Source: Alphaproteobacteria bacterium (GTDB taxonomy: Bacteria > Pseudomonadota > Alphaproteobacteria > JAVJRE01). Taken from it: 64,000 nucleotides of DNA. The DNA lies in the NCBI GenBank assembly GCA_040218575.1, contig JAVJRE010000001.1, positions 186,001 to 250,000 on the forward strand, given 5' to 3'. The notes under the pieces were generated by a model. That model was not told the DNA's origin, searched no databases, and was given only the letters and a program-made list of their open reading frames with translations. A program made the position numbers and the translations under genes. Positions 47,260 through 57,253 of the stretch are shown here, one piece after another. The stretch's first letter is position 1; every line of letters begins with the position of its first letter.

Positions 47260-47853
47260 ATGAAACTCTGCTACGCCGCCGGTTCCCCCTTCGCCCGCAA
47301 AGCCATGGTGGCGGCCCATGTGCTCGGCCTCGCCGGCAAGGTGGAAACGGTAAGCTGGGACGAAGGCATGGCCTGGAATCCACTGAAGAAGGCACCCGCC
47401 ATGAAGACCGACGATGGCGAGGCCATCTTCGATTCCCATGCCATTTGTGACTGGCTGAACGAGGTGGCCGGTGGCAACCGGCTGATCCCGGCCGGCGGCA
47501 AGGCGCGCCTGGCGGTGATGCGCCGCGAAGTGCTGGGCAGCGGCATCATGGAGGCGGCGGTGTCGCGCTATTACGAGCTGCGCCGGCCCGATGGCGAGAA
47601 GTCCATGGAGTGGGCGGCCCGGCAGGAGCAGAAGATTGCCGGCGCGATCGACGCGCTGGAGGCGGAGGCCGCCGCCGGGACATTGCGGGGGCTGGACGAC
47701 CTGGGCGCGGTATCGGCTGCCTGCGCGCTGGAGTTTCTCGACCGGCGTTATGAGGCGTTCGACTGGCGCAAGTCCCACAAGGCGCTGGCCGCCTGGTACG
47801 GTCAGGTAAGCGCCCTGCCGGCCATCCGTGAGAGTGATCCACCCACCGACTAG
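47260..47853 (+). CDS. Glutathione S-transferase family protein (second of tandem pair)
   Basis: 197 residues: KLCYAAGSPFARKAMVAAHVLGL, then NPLKKAPAMKTDDGEAIFDSHAICDWLNEV, then a helical domain with SAACALEFLDRRYEAFDWRKSHKALAAWY. It shares layout with the preceding GST, evidence of tandem duplication. It is followed at 28 bases by a strong intrinsic terminator, so the pair forms one transcription unit. Confidence 0.88.
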   Translation: MKLCYAAGSPFARKAMVAAHVLGLAGKVETVSWDEGMAWNPLKKAPAMKTDDGEAIFDSHAICDWLNEVAGGNRLIPAGGKARLAVMRREVLGSGIMEAAVSRYYELRRPDGEKSMEWAARQEQKIAGAIDALEAEAAAGTLRGLDDLGAVSAACALEFLDRRYEAFDWRKSHKALAAWYGQVSALPAIRESDPPTD

Positions 47854-47880
47854 GCCGCGGAATATGGCGGAATACACGCG

Positions 47881-47916
47881 GCCGCTGGCTTTTCTGGGGC
47901 CGGCGGCGGTTTTTTT
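47881..47916 (+). terminator. Intrinsic terminator of the GST pair
   Basis: GCCGCTGGC (47881-47889) pairs with GCCGGCGGC (47899-47907), one U-G wobble, over a nine-base loop, followed by GG and seven T (47910-47916). It separates the GST genes from the RTX gene that starts at 47979. Confidence 0.8.
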
Positions 47917-47978
47917 GACTCTTCCGCCCGGGGCCGGATACTGGGGCCAACGCGACATTGAGGCGGGGGGCCGAAGCC

Positions 47979-49388
47979 ATGGCCATTCTGGTAGGCGACA
48001 ACAACAACAATACCATCACCGGCACCGGTGACGACGACCTGATCTGGGGGCTGGGCGGCAATGACCGGCTCTATGGCCTGGACGGCAATGACTGGATGTG
48101 GGGCGGCGACGGCAATGATCTGCTGGATGGTGGCGATGGCAATGACTGGCTGGACGGCGGCGATGGGGATGACCGCATTTTCGGCGGCGACGGCAACGAC
48201 ACCCTGATTGGCGGGCAGGGCGACGACCGGCTGGACGGCGGCAAGGGCAATGACATTGTGCTGGCTGGCGCCGGCGCCGACCGCGTGTGGGGCGGCGAGG
48301 GCGAGGATCTGATCTGGGGCGGCGACGGCAATGACATGCTGCGCGGTGGCGACGACAACGACTTCCTGGCTGGCGGTACAGGCAATGACCGGCTTTATGG
48401 CGATGCCGGACAGGACGATCTGTATGGCGAGGCGGGCGCGGACCGGCTGGAGGGCGGCAGCGGCGATGACACGCTGTGGGGTGGTGACGACGCGGACGTG
48501 CTGCTGGGCGGCGACGATCAGGACAAGCTGTATGGCGAGGCCGGCGATGATGAGATGAACGGCCAGAACGGCCATGACCAGCTCTTTGGTGGTGACGGTG
48601 CCGACAAGCTGTGGGGCGGCAGCGGTGACGACATTCTGGATGGCGGCACCGGCGCCGACGAACTGCGCGGCGGCAGCGGCAACGACACGATCGTCTTCGA
48701 CGCCGCCGACACGGTGATCCTGGGCCAGGGCGGCAGCGGCGACGTGCTGGTCGGTAGCGCCGGCAATGACACCATCAATTTCAACAGCGCCGCCTTCGAT
48801 CCCGCCGCCACCACCAATGGCGGCTTTGAGGCGGTGTTGCTGGGCGACGGAGATGACACGCTGTATGGCGACTGGACCGGCGGTGGCAACACCAGCCTGA
48901 CCGTGGACGCCGGTGCCGGCGACGATGTGGTCAGCCTGTATGGCAACGGCCATGACGTGATCGAGGGCGGCGACGGCAATGACTGGCTGTTTTCCGGCGC
49001 CGGCAATGACATTGTGCGCGGCGGCGCCGGCGAGGACGTCCTGTACGGCCTGGAAGGCAATGACCAGATGGAAGGCGGCGCCGACTACGACTTCTACTAT
49101 TTCGGTCGCGGCCACGGCACGGACACCATTCTCGACGGCGGCGGGTTCGGCAACGCGCTGTCCATGTTCGACGGCTATACCGGCAACCATGTGGAAAGCA
49201 ACGAAGTGGCGTTCGTCGATCATGGCGGCGGCCAGTGGTCACTGACCTTCGTTGATCCGGTGTCCAGCCTGCCCAATGGCGATGGTAAGGTGTGGTTTCA
49301 GTCGAGCGAGATTTCCGACGTGGTGCTGTGGGGCGACAGCGGCGCGATCTATTATGAGTGGACCGGCAGCGACTATATTCTCGTCTGA
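47979..49388 (+). CDS. RTX-type calcium-binding repeat protein
   Basis: 469 residues. From residue 17 onward 25 consecutive nonapeptides of GGxGNDxLx type run without interruption to about residue 240. Then comes a non-repeat segment, about six more repeats near 322-375, and a C-terminal region with FYYFGRGHGTDTILDGGG and a final WTGSDYILV end. In the presence of calcium the repeats fold as a parallel beta-roll, normally in proteins exported by type I secretion through an uncleaved C-terminal signal. No enzymatic domain and no T1SS genes are nearby, so it may be a structural or surface-layer-like protein (inference). There is no N-terminal signal peptide. Confidence 0.93.
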   Translation: MAILVGDNNNNTITGTGDDDLIWGLGGNDRLYGLDGNDWMWGGDGNDLLDGGDGNDWLDGGDGDDRIFGGDGNDTLIGGQGDDRLDGGKGNDIVLAGAGADRVWGGEGEDLIWGGDGNDMLRGGDDNDFLAGGTGNDRLYGDAGQDDLYGEAGADRLEGGSGDDTLWGGDDADVLLGGDDQDKLYGEAGDDEMNGQNGHDQLFGGDGADKLWGGSGDDILDGGTGADELRGGSGNDTIVFDAADTVILGQGGSGDVLVGSAGNDTINFNSAAFDPAATTNGGFEAVLLGDGDDTLYGDWTGGGNTSLTVDAGAGDDVVSLYGNGHDVIEGGDGNDWLFSGAGNDIVRGGAGEDVLYGLEGNDQMEGGADYDFYYFGRGHGTDTILDGGGFGNALSMFDGYTGNHVESNEVAFVDHGGGQWSLTFVDPVSSLPNGDGKVWFQSSEISDVVLWGDSGAIYYEWTGSDYILV

Positions 49389-49459
49389 CGCGGCGACCGA
49401 CGGCGACCGGTCACCAGCCGCTTAGCGGACGCCGTGCCGCAGCGGACGGCGCGCGCCTT

Positions 49460-49494
49460 GTCAGTCGCCCCCGTCAGTCACCCCCCTGTCAGTC
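49460..49494. repeat. Three short GTCAGTC tandem units at the hutD 3' end
   Basis: GTCAGTC recurs at 49460, 49473 and 49488, separated by C-rich spacers (13-15-base period), between the convergent RTX and hutD stops. The last copy overlaps the hutD stop codon. This is probably slippage; no function is apparent. Confidence 0.55.
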
Positions 49495-50112
49495 GGTGAG
49501 TGACAGATCCACTAGCACAGCGGTGCCGTGTTCGGGCGCGGTGATCAGCAGGTCATCGTGGGGGTTGCCGGCCATCTCACGATCAATTTCCACGGTGTCG
49601 CCTGCCGTCAGGTCGAAACGCCGGCCGCTGGACAGCAGGCGCACTACCATGGGCCCCTCCAGACAGTGGACCAGAACGCAGTCGCCGGTGATGGGGTGTT
49701 CGATCCCCTGCCCGCCGCTCCTGACCACGGTGGCGGTATAGCGGGCCCTGGCCCGGTCAACGATGATATTGAAGTCACGGATCGGTCCGCCCAGCAACTG
49801 GCACTGGGTGTCCGCATCGCCGGAAAAGCTGAACGGCTCGTAGAGGTGGTTCATCCGGCGGGTCTCGCCGCCGCCGACGCTGAGCGTCATGCCTTCGCCC
49901 TCGATCACCATGATGGTGCGGTCATAGCCGGGAAAGCGCGAGAAGGCGCCGGAATCAGGCACATCGGCGATGGACAGGCGCCAGATGAACGGCGTCCCGT
50001 CGAGCCCGGCATCGGCCGGGAAAATGGTGATCTGGGTGGTGGTCCCCTTGCCGTTTTTCCACGGCATGGACTGATAATCGGCGGGCTTCAGAATCCGGGC
50101 TTCGGTCGGCAT
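49489..50112 (-). CDS. hutD: HutD/Ves family protein
   Basis: 207 residues of bicupin fold: MPWKNGKGTTTQITIFP at the start, WRLSIADVPDSGAFSRFPGYDRTIMVIEGEGM near 45-75, and RDFNIIVDRARARYTATV, all typical of HutD. The protein is linked genetically to histidine utilisation as a suspected regulator or urocanate-related safety factor; no enzymatic activity is established. GAGGAG precedes the ATG. It is 5.3 kb away from hutU and divergent from the suf operon. Confidence 0.9.
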   Translation of the reverse strand: MPTEARILKPADYQSMPWKNGKGTTTQITIFPADAGLDGTPFIWRLSIADVPDSGAFSRFPGYDRTIMVIEGEGMTLSVGGGETRRMNHLYEPFSFSGDADTQCQLLGGPIRDFNIIVDRARARYTATVVRSGGQGIEHPITGDCVLVHCLEGPMVVRLLSSGRRFDLTAGDTVEIDREMAGNPHDDLLITAPEHGTAVLVDLSLTD

Positions 50113-50177
50113 AACGCTCCTCAGGTCAGTCGTGCGGGCCAACCCTAGCCTTCTGTCCGCCTGCGGCGATAGCGCCC

Positions 50178-50207
50178 TTGACTCAAGGCCCGCGGGGCAC
50201 ATTTATA
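50178..50207 (+). promoter_or_regulatory. Sigma-70 promoter of the suf operon
   Basis: TTGACT (50178-50183) and TTTATA (50202-50207) with an 18-base spacer, in the divergent region between hutD and the Rrf2 gene. Transcription would start around 50214-50216, about 85 bases before the Rrf2 ATG. Confidence 0.62.
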
Positions 50208-50230
50208 CCGGACGAAATTGATCCGGATAG
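50205..50230. promoter_or_regulatory. IscR/Rrf2-type operator overlapping the suf promoter
   Basis: An inverted repeat with arms ATACCGGAC and GATCCGGATAG around the A/T-rich centre GAAATT. The inner arms CCGGA and TCCGG are perfect, and the layout matches the ATA-nnn-GAC-centre-nGTC-nnn-TAT shape of IscR type 1 sites, although the second half is only a partial match. It covers the -10 end and start site, the right place for autorepression by the Rrf2 protein encoded at 50299. Confidence 0.6.
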
Positions 50231-50298
50231 GGCGGCACCTTCGCCGCCGCCAAAAGGGCGGTCGCCGGGCGCGGGTTGCCGGTCGGGAGTGAGGAACG

Positions 50299-50808
50299 AT
50301 GATCCGATTCAGCCGTATGGCGGACTATGGCGTGGTGGTCATGACCGCACTGGCGCGTTCGGGCGATATGGCGCCGATGCCGGCCTCTGATCTGGCCCAT
50401 GCGACGCGCCTGCCGCAGCCGACCGTATCGCAGGTGGCCAAGCGCCTGACCCAGGCCGGTCTGCTGGTTTCCGTGCGGGGCCCGGCCGGCGGTTATGGCC
50501 TCGGCCGGCCGCCATCCGAGATCAATGTGGCGGAGATCATCAGCGCGCTTGACGGGCCTATTCTGCTGGCCGACTGCCTGGAAGGGCCGGCCGGCGTGTG
50601 TGACCTGGAGGCGGTGTGTCAGGTGCGCGCGCCCTGGCGGCAGGTGAGCCTGGCGGTGCGCCGCTCGCTGGAGGCGGTCTCCCTAGCCAACATGCTGGAG
50701 CCAGTGACCGCCGGCTCCGCTGCCGATGACGAGCACCACGACGGACCGGTTGCGGTCGGTGGCGCAAGTCGCGCCGGCGTCCATGGCGACGCCCGCGCCG
50801 CGGGCTGA
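50299..50808 (+). CDS. Rrf2-family Fe-S regulator of the SUF system
   Basis: 169 residues. The winged helix opens [20 protein letters not shown], with [33 protein letters not shown] as recognition helix and wing. Three cysteines in [19 protein letters not shown] (C-x7-C-x5-C) probably bind an Fe-S cluster, as in IscR, though the first spacing is two residues longer. It heads the suf operon and should repress it when cluster supply is adequate. The His/Asp-rich tail after residue 135 is disordered. Confidence 0.92.
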   Translation: MIRFSRMADYGVVVMTALARSGDMAPMPASDLAHATRLPQPTVSQVAKRLTQAGLLVSVRGPAGGYGLGRPPSEINVAEIISALDGPILLADCLEGPAGVCDLEAVCQVRAPWRQVSLAVRRSLEAVSLANMLEPVTAGSAADDEHHDGPVAVGGASRAGVHGDARAAG

Positions 50809-50843
50809 CCCCTAAACACCCAGCACCAGAAACGAGACCCGCA

Positions 50844-52355
<1,512 letters not shown>

Positions 52356-52384
52356 GCCGGTCGGATCAATCAGGAAAGACAGTC

Positions 52385-53167
52385 ATGACAGCCGGAACAA
52401 ACCCCATTCTGCAGGTGCGCGGCCTGACCGCAGGCGTCGAAGGCACGGCGATTCTCAAAGGCATCGACCTGACGCTCCATGCCGGCGAGGTGCACGCCAT
52501 CATGGGCCCCAACGGCTCCGGAAAAAGTACGCTCAGCCATGTGCTGGCCGGCAAGCCGGGCTATGAGGTGACCGGCGGCAGCGTCACCTTCATGGGGCGC
52601 GACCTGCTGGCCATGGAGACGGAAGAGCGGGCAGCGGCGGGGCTGTTCCTCGGCTTTCAGTATCCGGTGGAGATTCCGGGGGTTGGCCTTTCAACTTTTC
52701 TCAAGACGGCGGTCAACGCCGTGCGACGGGTGCGCGGCGAGAAGGAATATGACGCCATCGAGTTTCTCCGTCTGATCAAGGCGGAAGCGGCAAAGCTCTC
52801 CATGCCGGAAGACATGCTGCGGCGAGCGGTCAATGTGGGCTTTTCCGGCGGCGAGAAGAAGCGCAACGAGATTCTGCAACTGGCATTGCTGGAGCCGACT
52901 CTGGCGGTACTCGACGAAACCGATTCCGGCCTGGACATCGATGCGCTGAAGACCGTCGCCGACGGCATCAACGCCAGCCGCCGGCCGGACCGCGCCATTC
53001 TTCTGATCACCCACTACCAGCGCCTGCTGGACCATGTGGCGCCGGATCATGTGCATGTGCTGGCCGATGGCCGTATCGCCGAGTCGGGCGATATGGCGCT
53101 GGTCCGTCGGCTGGAGGCGGAAGGTTATGCCGCTTTCGGCGCGGCGGACGAGAGCGCCGCGGCGTAG
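52385..53167 (+). CDS. sufC: Fe-S assembly ATPase SufC
   Basis: 260 residues of ABC ATPase: Walker A GPNGSGKSTLSHVL near 39, the family-specific FLGFQYPVEIPGV near 83, signature NVGFSGGEKKRNEIL near 150, Walker B AVLDETDSGLDIDAL and switch His in LLITHYQRLL. It binds SufB and SufD and drives conformational change in the scaffold. It starts 29 bases after sufB. Confidence 0.98.
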   Translation: MTAGTNPILQVRGLTAGVEGTAILKGIDLTLHAGEVHAIMGPNGSGKSTLSHVLAGKPGYEVTGGSVTFMGRDLLAMETEERAAAGLFLGFQYPVEIPGVGLSTFLKTAVNAVRRVRGEKEYDAIEFLRLIKAEAAKLSMPEDMLRRAVNVGFSGGEKKRNEILQLALLEPTLAVLDETDSGLDIDALKTVADGINASRRPDRAILLITHYQRLLDHVAPDHVHVLADGRIAESGDMALVRRLEAEGYAAFGAADESAAA

Positions 53168-53180
53168 GGGCGCGGCAGGC

Positions 53181-54524
53181 ATGGCGGGTTCCACCCTTCA
53201 TCAGCGCGGCCGGTTGGCTGACCCTGATTTTCTTTCTGCCTTCGCGGCGCAGGCGGATCTGCCGACCTTTGCCCCGTGGCAGGCGGATCTGCGTCAGGTG
53301 GCGCGCCGGGCGGTGGCCGATCAGGGCCTGCCCTCGGTCAAGCGCGAGGCGTGGAAATACACCAACCTGCAGAGCCTGGCGGGCCACCCCTTCGTTCTGG
53401 CTGGTGACGGCGCGGACCTGCCGGCGTCCGTCAGCCGGCGGATTGACCAGGCCACCGCCGGCGAACCGCCGTTGGCCCGTCTGGTCTTTGCCAATGGCCG
53501 GCTGGTGGAGAGTCTGTCCGACCGTGGCGCCCTGCCGGCCGGCGTGGTCTTCACCGAATTGGCGGCGGCGGACGAGGCCTGGCTGGCGACCCGTCTTGGC
53601 CGGGTCGCACCGGCCGACAGCGGGCCGGTTCAGGCCATGGCCACCGCATGGATGGCCAGCGGTGCGGCGCTGCGCATCGCCGACGGCGTAAGCGTGGAGC
53701 GGCCGCTGCATGTGGTTCACCTGTGCGGCGGCACCCCCGACACGCCGACCGCGGCTTTTCCGCGGATGGTCGTGGAACTGGGCGCGGCCAGCCGGGCGGA
53801 GCTGGTGGAAACCTATCTGTCGCTGAGTGACGGCGTGGCCTGGTCGAGCCCGGTATCGGAGATCGTCATCGGCCGCGACGCCACATTGCGCCATCGTCGC
53901 GTGCAGCGCCTGGCCGAGCAAGCCTTTCACCTGGCTGTGGTGGCGGCGGAAGTTGGTCAGGGCGGACACTATGAGAGTTTTCTGGCGACCTTGGGCGGCG
54001 GTGTCAGCCGCGACGATTGTTTGGTCCGGCTGTTGGCCGAGGCGGCTGGCACGGCGCTGGCCGGCATGACCTTTCTGAGCGGTCGTCAGCACGGCGAAGC
54101 CAGTGTGGTGGTGCGTCATGAGGCTCCGCACACGCGCAGCACCGAGCACTTTCGCGCCGCCCTGGCGGATCGCGCCCGCGGCGTGTTTCAGGGCCGCATC
54201 CATGTGGCGCGCGGCGCCAGTGGTGCGGACGGACAGATGCTGAGCCGCGCCCTGCTGCTGTCGCCGACGGCGGAGATGGACACCAAACCGGAACTGGAGA
54301 TTTTCACCGATGACGTGGCCTGCAGCCACGGTGCGGTGACCGGTCAGCTCGACCCCGAGCAGATGTATTATCTGCTGGCCCGCGCCATTCCCAAGGCCGA
54401 GGCCCGGGCCTTGCTGGTGGAAGGCTTCCTGGCCGAAGCCCTAACCGTGGTGACGGATACGGCGGCACGCGACGGCTTGCTGGCGCTGGCCCGGCAGCGG
54501 CTCTATGGCGAGGTGGCACAATGA
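53181..54524 (+). CDS. sufD: Fe-S scaffold subunit SufD
   Basis: 447 residues. GLPSVKREAWKYTNLQSL near residue 45 is the SufD N-terminal signature; MSRALLLSPTAEMDTKPELEIFTDDVACSHGAVTGQLDPEQMYYLLARAI near the end is the C-terminal hallmark, including the conserved His of HGA. The ATG at 53181 is used; the frame is open into sufC upstream. It overlaps sufS by four bases. The middle is weakly conserved, as usual. Confidence 0.95.
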   Translation: MAGSTLHQRGRLADPDFLSAFAAQADLPTFAPWQADLRQVARRAVADQGLPSVKREAWKYTNLQSLAGHPFVLAGDGADLPASVSRRIDQATAGEPPLARLVFANGRLVESLSDRGALPAGVVFTELAAADEAWLATRLGRVAPADSGPVQAMATAWMASGAALRIADGVSVERPLHVVHLCGGTPDTPTAAFPRMVVELGAASRAELVETYLSLSDGVAWSSPVSEIVIGRDATLRHRRVQRLAEQAFHLAVVAAEVGQGGHYESFLATLGGGVSRDDCLVRLLAEAAGTALAGMTFLSGRQHGEASVVVRHEAPHTRSTEHFRAALADRARGVFQGRIHVARGASGADGQMLSRALLLSPTAEMDTKPELEIFTDDVACSHGAVTGQLDPEQMYYLLARAIPKAEARALLVEGFLAEALTVVTDTAARDGLLALARQRLYGEVAQ

Positions 54525-55774
54525 CGACCGCCCAGGCCATGACTGCTGTGACGCGGCCGGCCTTTGACGCCATGGCGGCGCGGTCTGATTTCCCCATTCT
54601 GCAGCGATCAATGAACGGTAAACCGCTGGTCTATCTGGACAGCGCCGCTTCGGCCCAGAAGCCGCAGACGGTGATCGACGCGGTCAGCCGCAGCTATGAG
54701 ACGCGCTACGCCAATGTTCACCGCGGCGTCTACCGGCTGGCGGCGGAGGCGACAGCGGACTTCGAGGCGGCGCGGGAGAGTGTGCGGCGCCTCCTCAATG
54801 CCCGCGAGAGCCGCGAGATCGTCTTTGTGCGCGGCGCCACCGAGGCGATCAATCTGGTGGCGCAGAGTTGGGGGCAGCGGCTGGTGGCGGGCGACGAGAT
54901 CATCCTCAGCCACCTGGAGCATCATTCCAACATCGTGCCCTGGAAGTTGCTGTGCGAGCGCAGCGGTGCGGTGCTGCGGGTCATTCCGGTCGATGACGCC
55001 GGCGAGCTGGATATGGCCGAATATGCCCGTCTGCTGTCGCCACGGACGGCCATGGTGGCCATCACCCATGTCTCCAACGCGTTGGGCACGGTGGTGCCGC
55101 TGGCCGACATCATCGCGCCCGCCCGCGCCGCCGGTGCGGCGGTGCTGGTGGATGGTTGTCAGGCGGTGCCGCATATGGCCGTGGACGTTCAGGCGCTGGA
55201 CCCGGACTTCTATGTTTTTTCCGGCCACAAGCTGTATGGCCCGTCGGGCATCGGCGCACTCTATGGCAAGGCAGCGGTTCTCGAGTCCATGCCGCCGTGG
55301 CAGGGCGGCGGCGAGATGATTCACACCGTGAGTTTCGAGCAGACCACCTATGCCGACATCCCCCATCGCTTCGAGGCCGGCACCCCGCATATCGCCGGCG
55401 CCGCCGGTCTGACCGCGGCCATCGCCTATGTGCAGGGGCTTGGGCTTGAGGCCATCGCCGCGCACGAGCATGAGTTGCTGGCCGAGGCCACACGACGGCT
55501 TGGCGCGCGCAACGACATTCGTCTTATCGGCACCGCGCGGCAGAAGGCGGCGATCCTCTCTTTTGTCATGGCCGGCGTACACCCGCACGACGCCGCCACC
55601 ATCCTGGATCAGGAAGGGGTTGCGGTGCGCGCCGGTCATCATTGCGCCCAGCCCCTGATGGCGCGCTTTGACGTGGCGGCGACGCTGCGCGCCTCCTTCG
55701 GTCTGTACAATACGGTGGCCGATATTGACCGGCTGGAAGCGGCGCTGGACCGGGCGCGGGAGATATTCCGATGA
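54521..55774 (+). CDS. sufS: Cysteine desulfurase SufS
   Basis: 417 residues of class V aminotransferase fold. LVYLDSAASAQKPQTVIDAV near residue 35, FVRGATEAINLVAQSW, the PLP lysine in DFYVFSGHKLYGPSGIGALYG near 230, and the catalytic cysteine in RAGHHCAQPLM near 370 are all present. It takes sulfur from cysteine and hands it to SufU. It overlaps sufD by ATGA and sufU by ATGA, so translation is coupled through the operon. Confidence 0.97.
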   Translation: MTTAQAMTAVTRPAFDAMAARSDFPILQRSMNGKPLVYLDSAASAQKPQTVIDAVSRSYETRYANVHRGVYRLAAEATADFEAARESVRRLLNARESREIVFVRGATEAINLVAQSWGQRLVAGDEIILSHLEHHSNIVPWKLLCERSGAVLRVIPVDDAGELDMAEYARLLSPRTAMVAITHVSNALGTVVPLADIIAPARAAGAAVLVDGCQAVPHMAVDVQALDPDFYVFSGHKLYGPSGIGALYGKAAVLESMPPWQGGGEMIHTVSFEQTTYADIPHRFEAGTPHIAGAAGLTAAIAYVQGLGLEAIAAHEHELLAEATRRLGARNDIRLIGTARQKAAILSFVMAGVHPHDAATILDQEGVAVRAGHHCAQPLMARFDVAATLRASFGLYNTVADIDRLEAALDRAREIFR

Positions 55775-56226
55775 GCGATGATCTGCGCGAGCTCTATCAG
55801 GAAGTGATCCTGGACCATGGCCGCCACCCGCGGAACTTTGCCAGGCCGGCCGACGCCAACCGTGAGGCGCATGGCAACAATCCACTGTGCGGCGATACGC
55901 TCACCGTGTGGCTCAGCTTTCGTGACGGGGTGGTGGCGGATGTGGGATTCGAGGGCCGTGGCTGCGCCATTTCCGTGGCGTCAGCCTCGCTGATGACGGA
56001 AATCCTCAAGGGCAAGAGCGAGGCGCAGGCCGAAGCGCTGTTCGAGCGCTTCCGCGCCATGGTTTCCGGCGACAGCGTTGACGACGGTGAGGACAGTGCG
56101 GAAGCCGACCGGCTGCGCGTCCTGGCCGGCGTGCGCGACTATCCCATGCGGATCAAATGCGCCACTCTGGCGTGGCACACCATGAACGCCGCCCTGCATG
56201 GCGCAGACCAGACCACAACGGAATAG
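55771..56226 (+). CDS. sufU: Sulfur-transfer protein SufU (SUF-type NifU-like)
   Basis: 151 residues. Opening DLRELYQEVILDHGRHPRNF, then GNNPLCGDTLTVWL, GRGCAISVASASLMTE and RIKCATLAWHTMN place the three cysteines and the Asp that bind zinc in SufU. SufU accepts sulfur from SufS in place of SufE. A SufE gene is not present in this operon. It overlaps sufS by ATGA. Confidence 0.95.
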   Translation: MSDDLRELYQEVILDHGRHPRNFARPADANREAHGNNPLCGDTLTVWLSFRDGVVADVGFEGRGCAISVASASLMTEILKGKSEAQAEALFERFRAMVSGDSVDDGEDSAEADRLRVLAGVRDYPMRIKCATLAWHTMNAALHGADQTTTE

Positions 56227-56239
56227 GCGGGAGACGGGC

Positions 56240-56677
56240 ATGAGTTTTCTTGGATTCGGCAAGAAGGCGGAGGACGTGCCGCATGCCGGCCCGGACGGGG
56301 CGCTGGCCGCCGGCGTCGCGGGCACCGGAGGGGCTGAAGGCGCCGGGGCGGCGGCGAAAGCGCCGCTTGACCGCGAGGCCATGACCGAAGCGGTGATCCG
56401 TCAGTTGCAGACCGTCTTCGACCCGGAAATCCCGGTGAATATCTATGAGCTGGGGCTGATCTACACCATCATCATCAATGATGACCGGACGGTGGAGGTG
56501 ACCATGACCCTGACGGCGCCCGGCTGTCCGGTGGCCGAGGAAATGCCCGTATGGGTGCGCGATGCGGTGATGGGGGCGGACGGCGTCGAGGACGTGCATG
56601 TGGATGTGGTGTGGGACCCGCCGTGGGAGCCGTCCCTGATGAGTGAAGCGGCAAAGCTTGAACTGGGCTTCATGTAG
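56240..56677 (+). CDS. sufT: SufT-type DUF59 (MIP18-like) protein
   Basis: 145 residues. An Ala/Gly-rich N-terminal 45 residues precede a DUF59 domain: TVFDPEIPVNIYELGLIYTIIINDDRTVEVTMTLTAPGCPVAEEMP, with the conserved DPE(I)PV and the Cys of APGCP. These proteins aid maturation of Fe-S proteins under high demand. The ATG at 56240 is preceded by GGGAG. The longer N-terminal extension is the only odd point. Confidence 0.93.
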   Translation: MSFLGFGKKAEDVPHAGPDGALAAGVAGTGGAEGAGAAAKAPLDREAMTEAVIRQLQTVFDPEIPVNIYELGLIYTIIINDDRTVEVTMTLTAPGCPVAEEMPVWVRDAVMGADGVEDVHVDVVWDPPWEPSLMSEAAKLELGFM

Positions 56678-56743
56678 GCTTAACTGATAAGCGGGATGTT
56701 GGCCCCGGACGGGCCCCGAAGGCGGGAGCGGAGGAAACGGACC

Positions 56744-57091
56744 ATGCTGGCGGTCGGCGATAGCAAGATGATCACCCTGACGGAGCGGGCGGCGGAGCGT
56801 GTGCGCACGCTGATGGCGCGGGCCGGTGACAATATGGTGGGTCTTCGCCTCGGCGTCACCAGCAAGGGCTGCTCCGGCATGTCCTACAAGATGGAGTATG
56901 TAAGCGAGGCGCAGCCCCATGACGAGGTGGCGGAAGACAGGGGCGTGAAGATTCTGATCGACCCGCTGGCCACCATGTTCATTCTCGGCACCGAGATCGA
57001 CTATGTAGAGGACACGCTCCAGTCAGGCTTCGTCTTTAACAATCCCAATGCCCGCAACCTCTGCGGCTGCGGCGAGTCCTTCTCCGTCTAG
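56744..57091 (+). CDS. sufA: A-type Fe-S carrier (SufA/IscA family)
   Basis: 115 residues. ITLTERAAERVRTLMAR, RLGVTSKGCSGMSYKMEYV and the C-terminal NPNARNLCGCGESFSV place the three conserved cysteines (GCSG and CGCG). A-type proteins carry clusters from the SUF scaffold to client enzymes. GGAGG lies ten bases before the ATG. It is the last gene of the suf operon; a hairpin without U-tract follows in the gap before the MATE gene. Confidence 0.95.
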   Translation: MLAVGDSKMITLTERAAERVRTLMARAGDNMVGLRLGVTSKGCSGMSYKMEYVSEAQPHDEVAEDRGVKILIDPLATMFILGTEIDYVEDTLQSGFVFNNPNARNLCGCGESFSV

Positions 57092-57211
57092 GGCGCCTGC
57101 CCTTACGCCGCCGTCATCCCCTGCGGTGTAGCCGCGCGCGCCGCGGGCGCGGGTTCGGGGCCGCTGGCGCTGTGTCGCTACCCTCTCTAGATTAGCCCGC
57201 TGCATCCTCCG

Positions 57212-57230
57212 GGGCCGGCTCTGCCGGCCC
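57212..57230 (+). terminator. Hairpin in the gap after the suf operon
   Basis: GGGCCGGC (57212-57219) pairs perfectly with GCCGGCCC (57223-57230) over a three-base loop. It lacks a following U-run, so a terminator role is only suggested by its position. Confidence 0.35.
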
Positions 57231-57253
57231 TGTCGCCGTTCGGAGACCAAGCC

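Noticed and set aside
48000-49100. CRISPR-like or satellite repeat in the RTX region
   Set aside because: The 27-base periodicity is the codon-level image of nonapeptide repeats, with varied third positions and no spacers.
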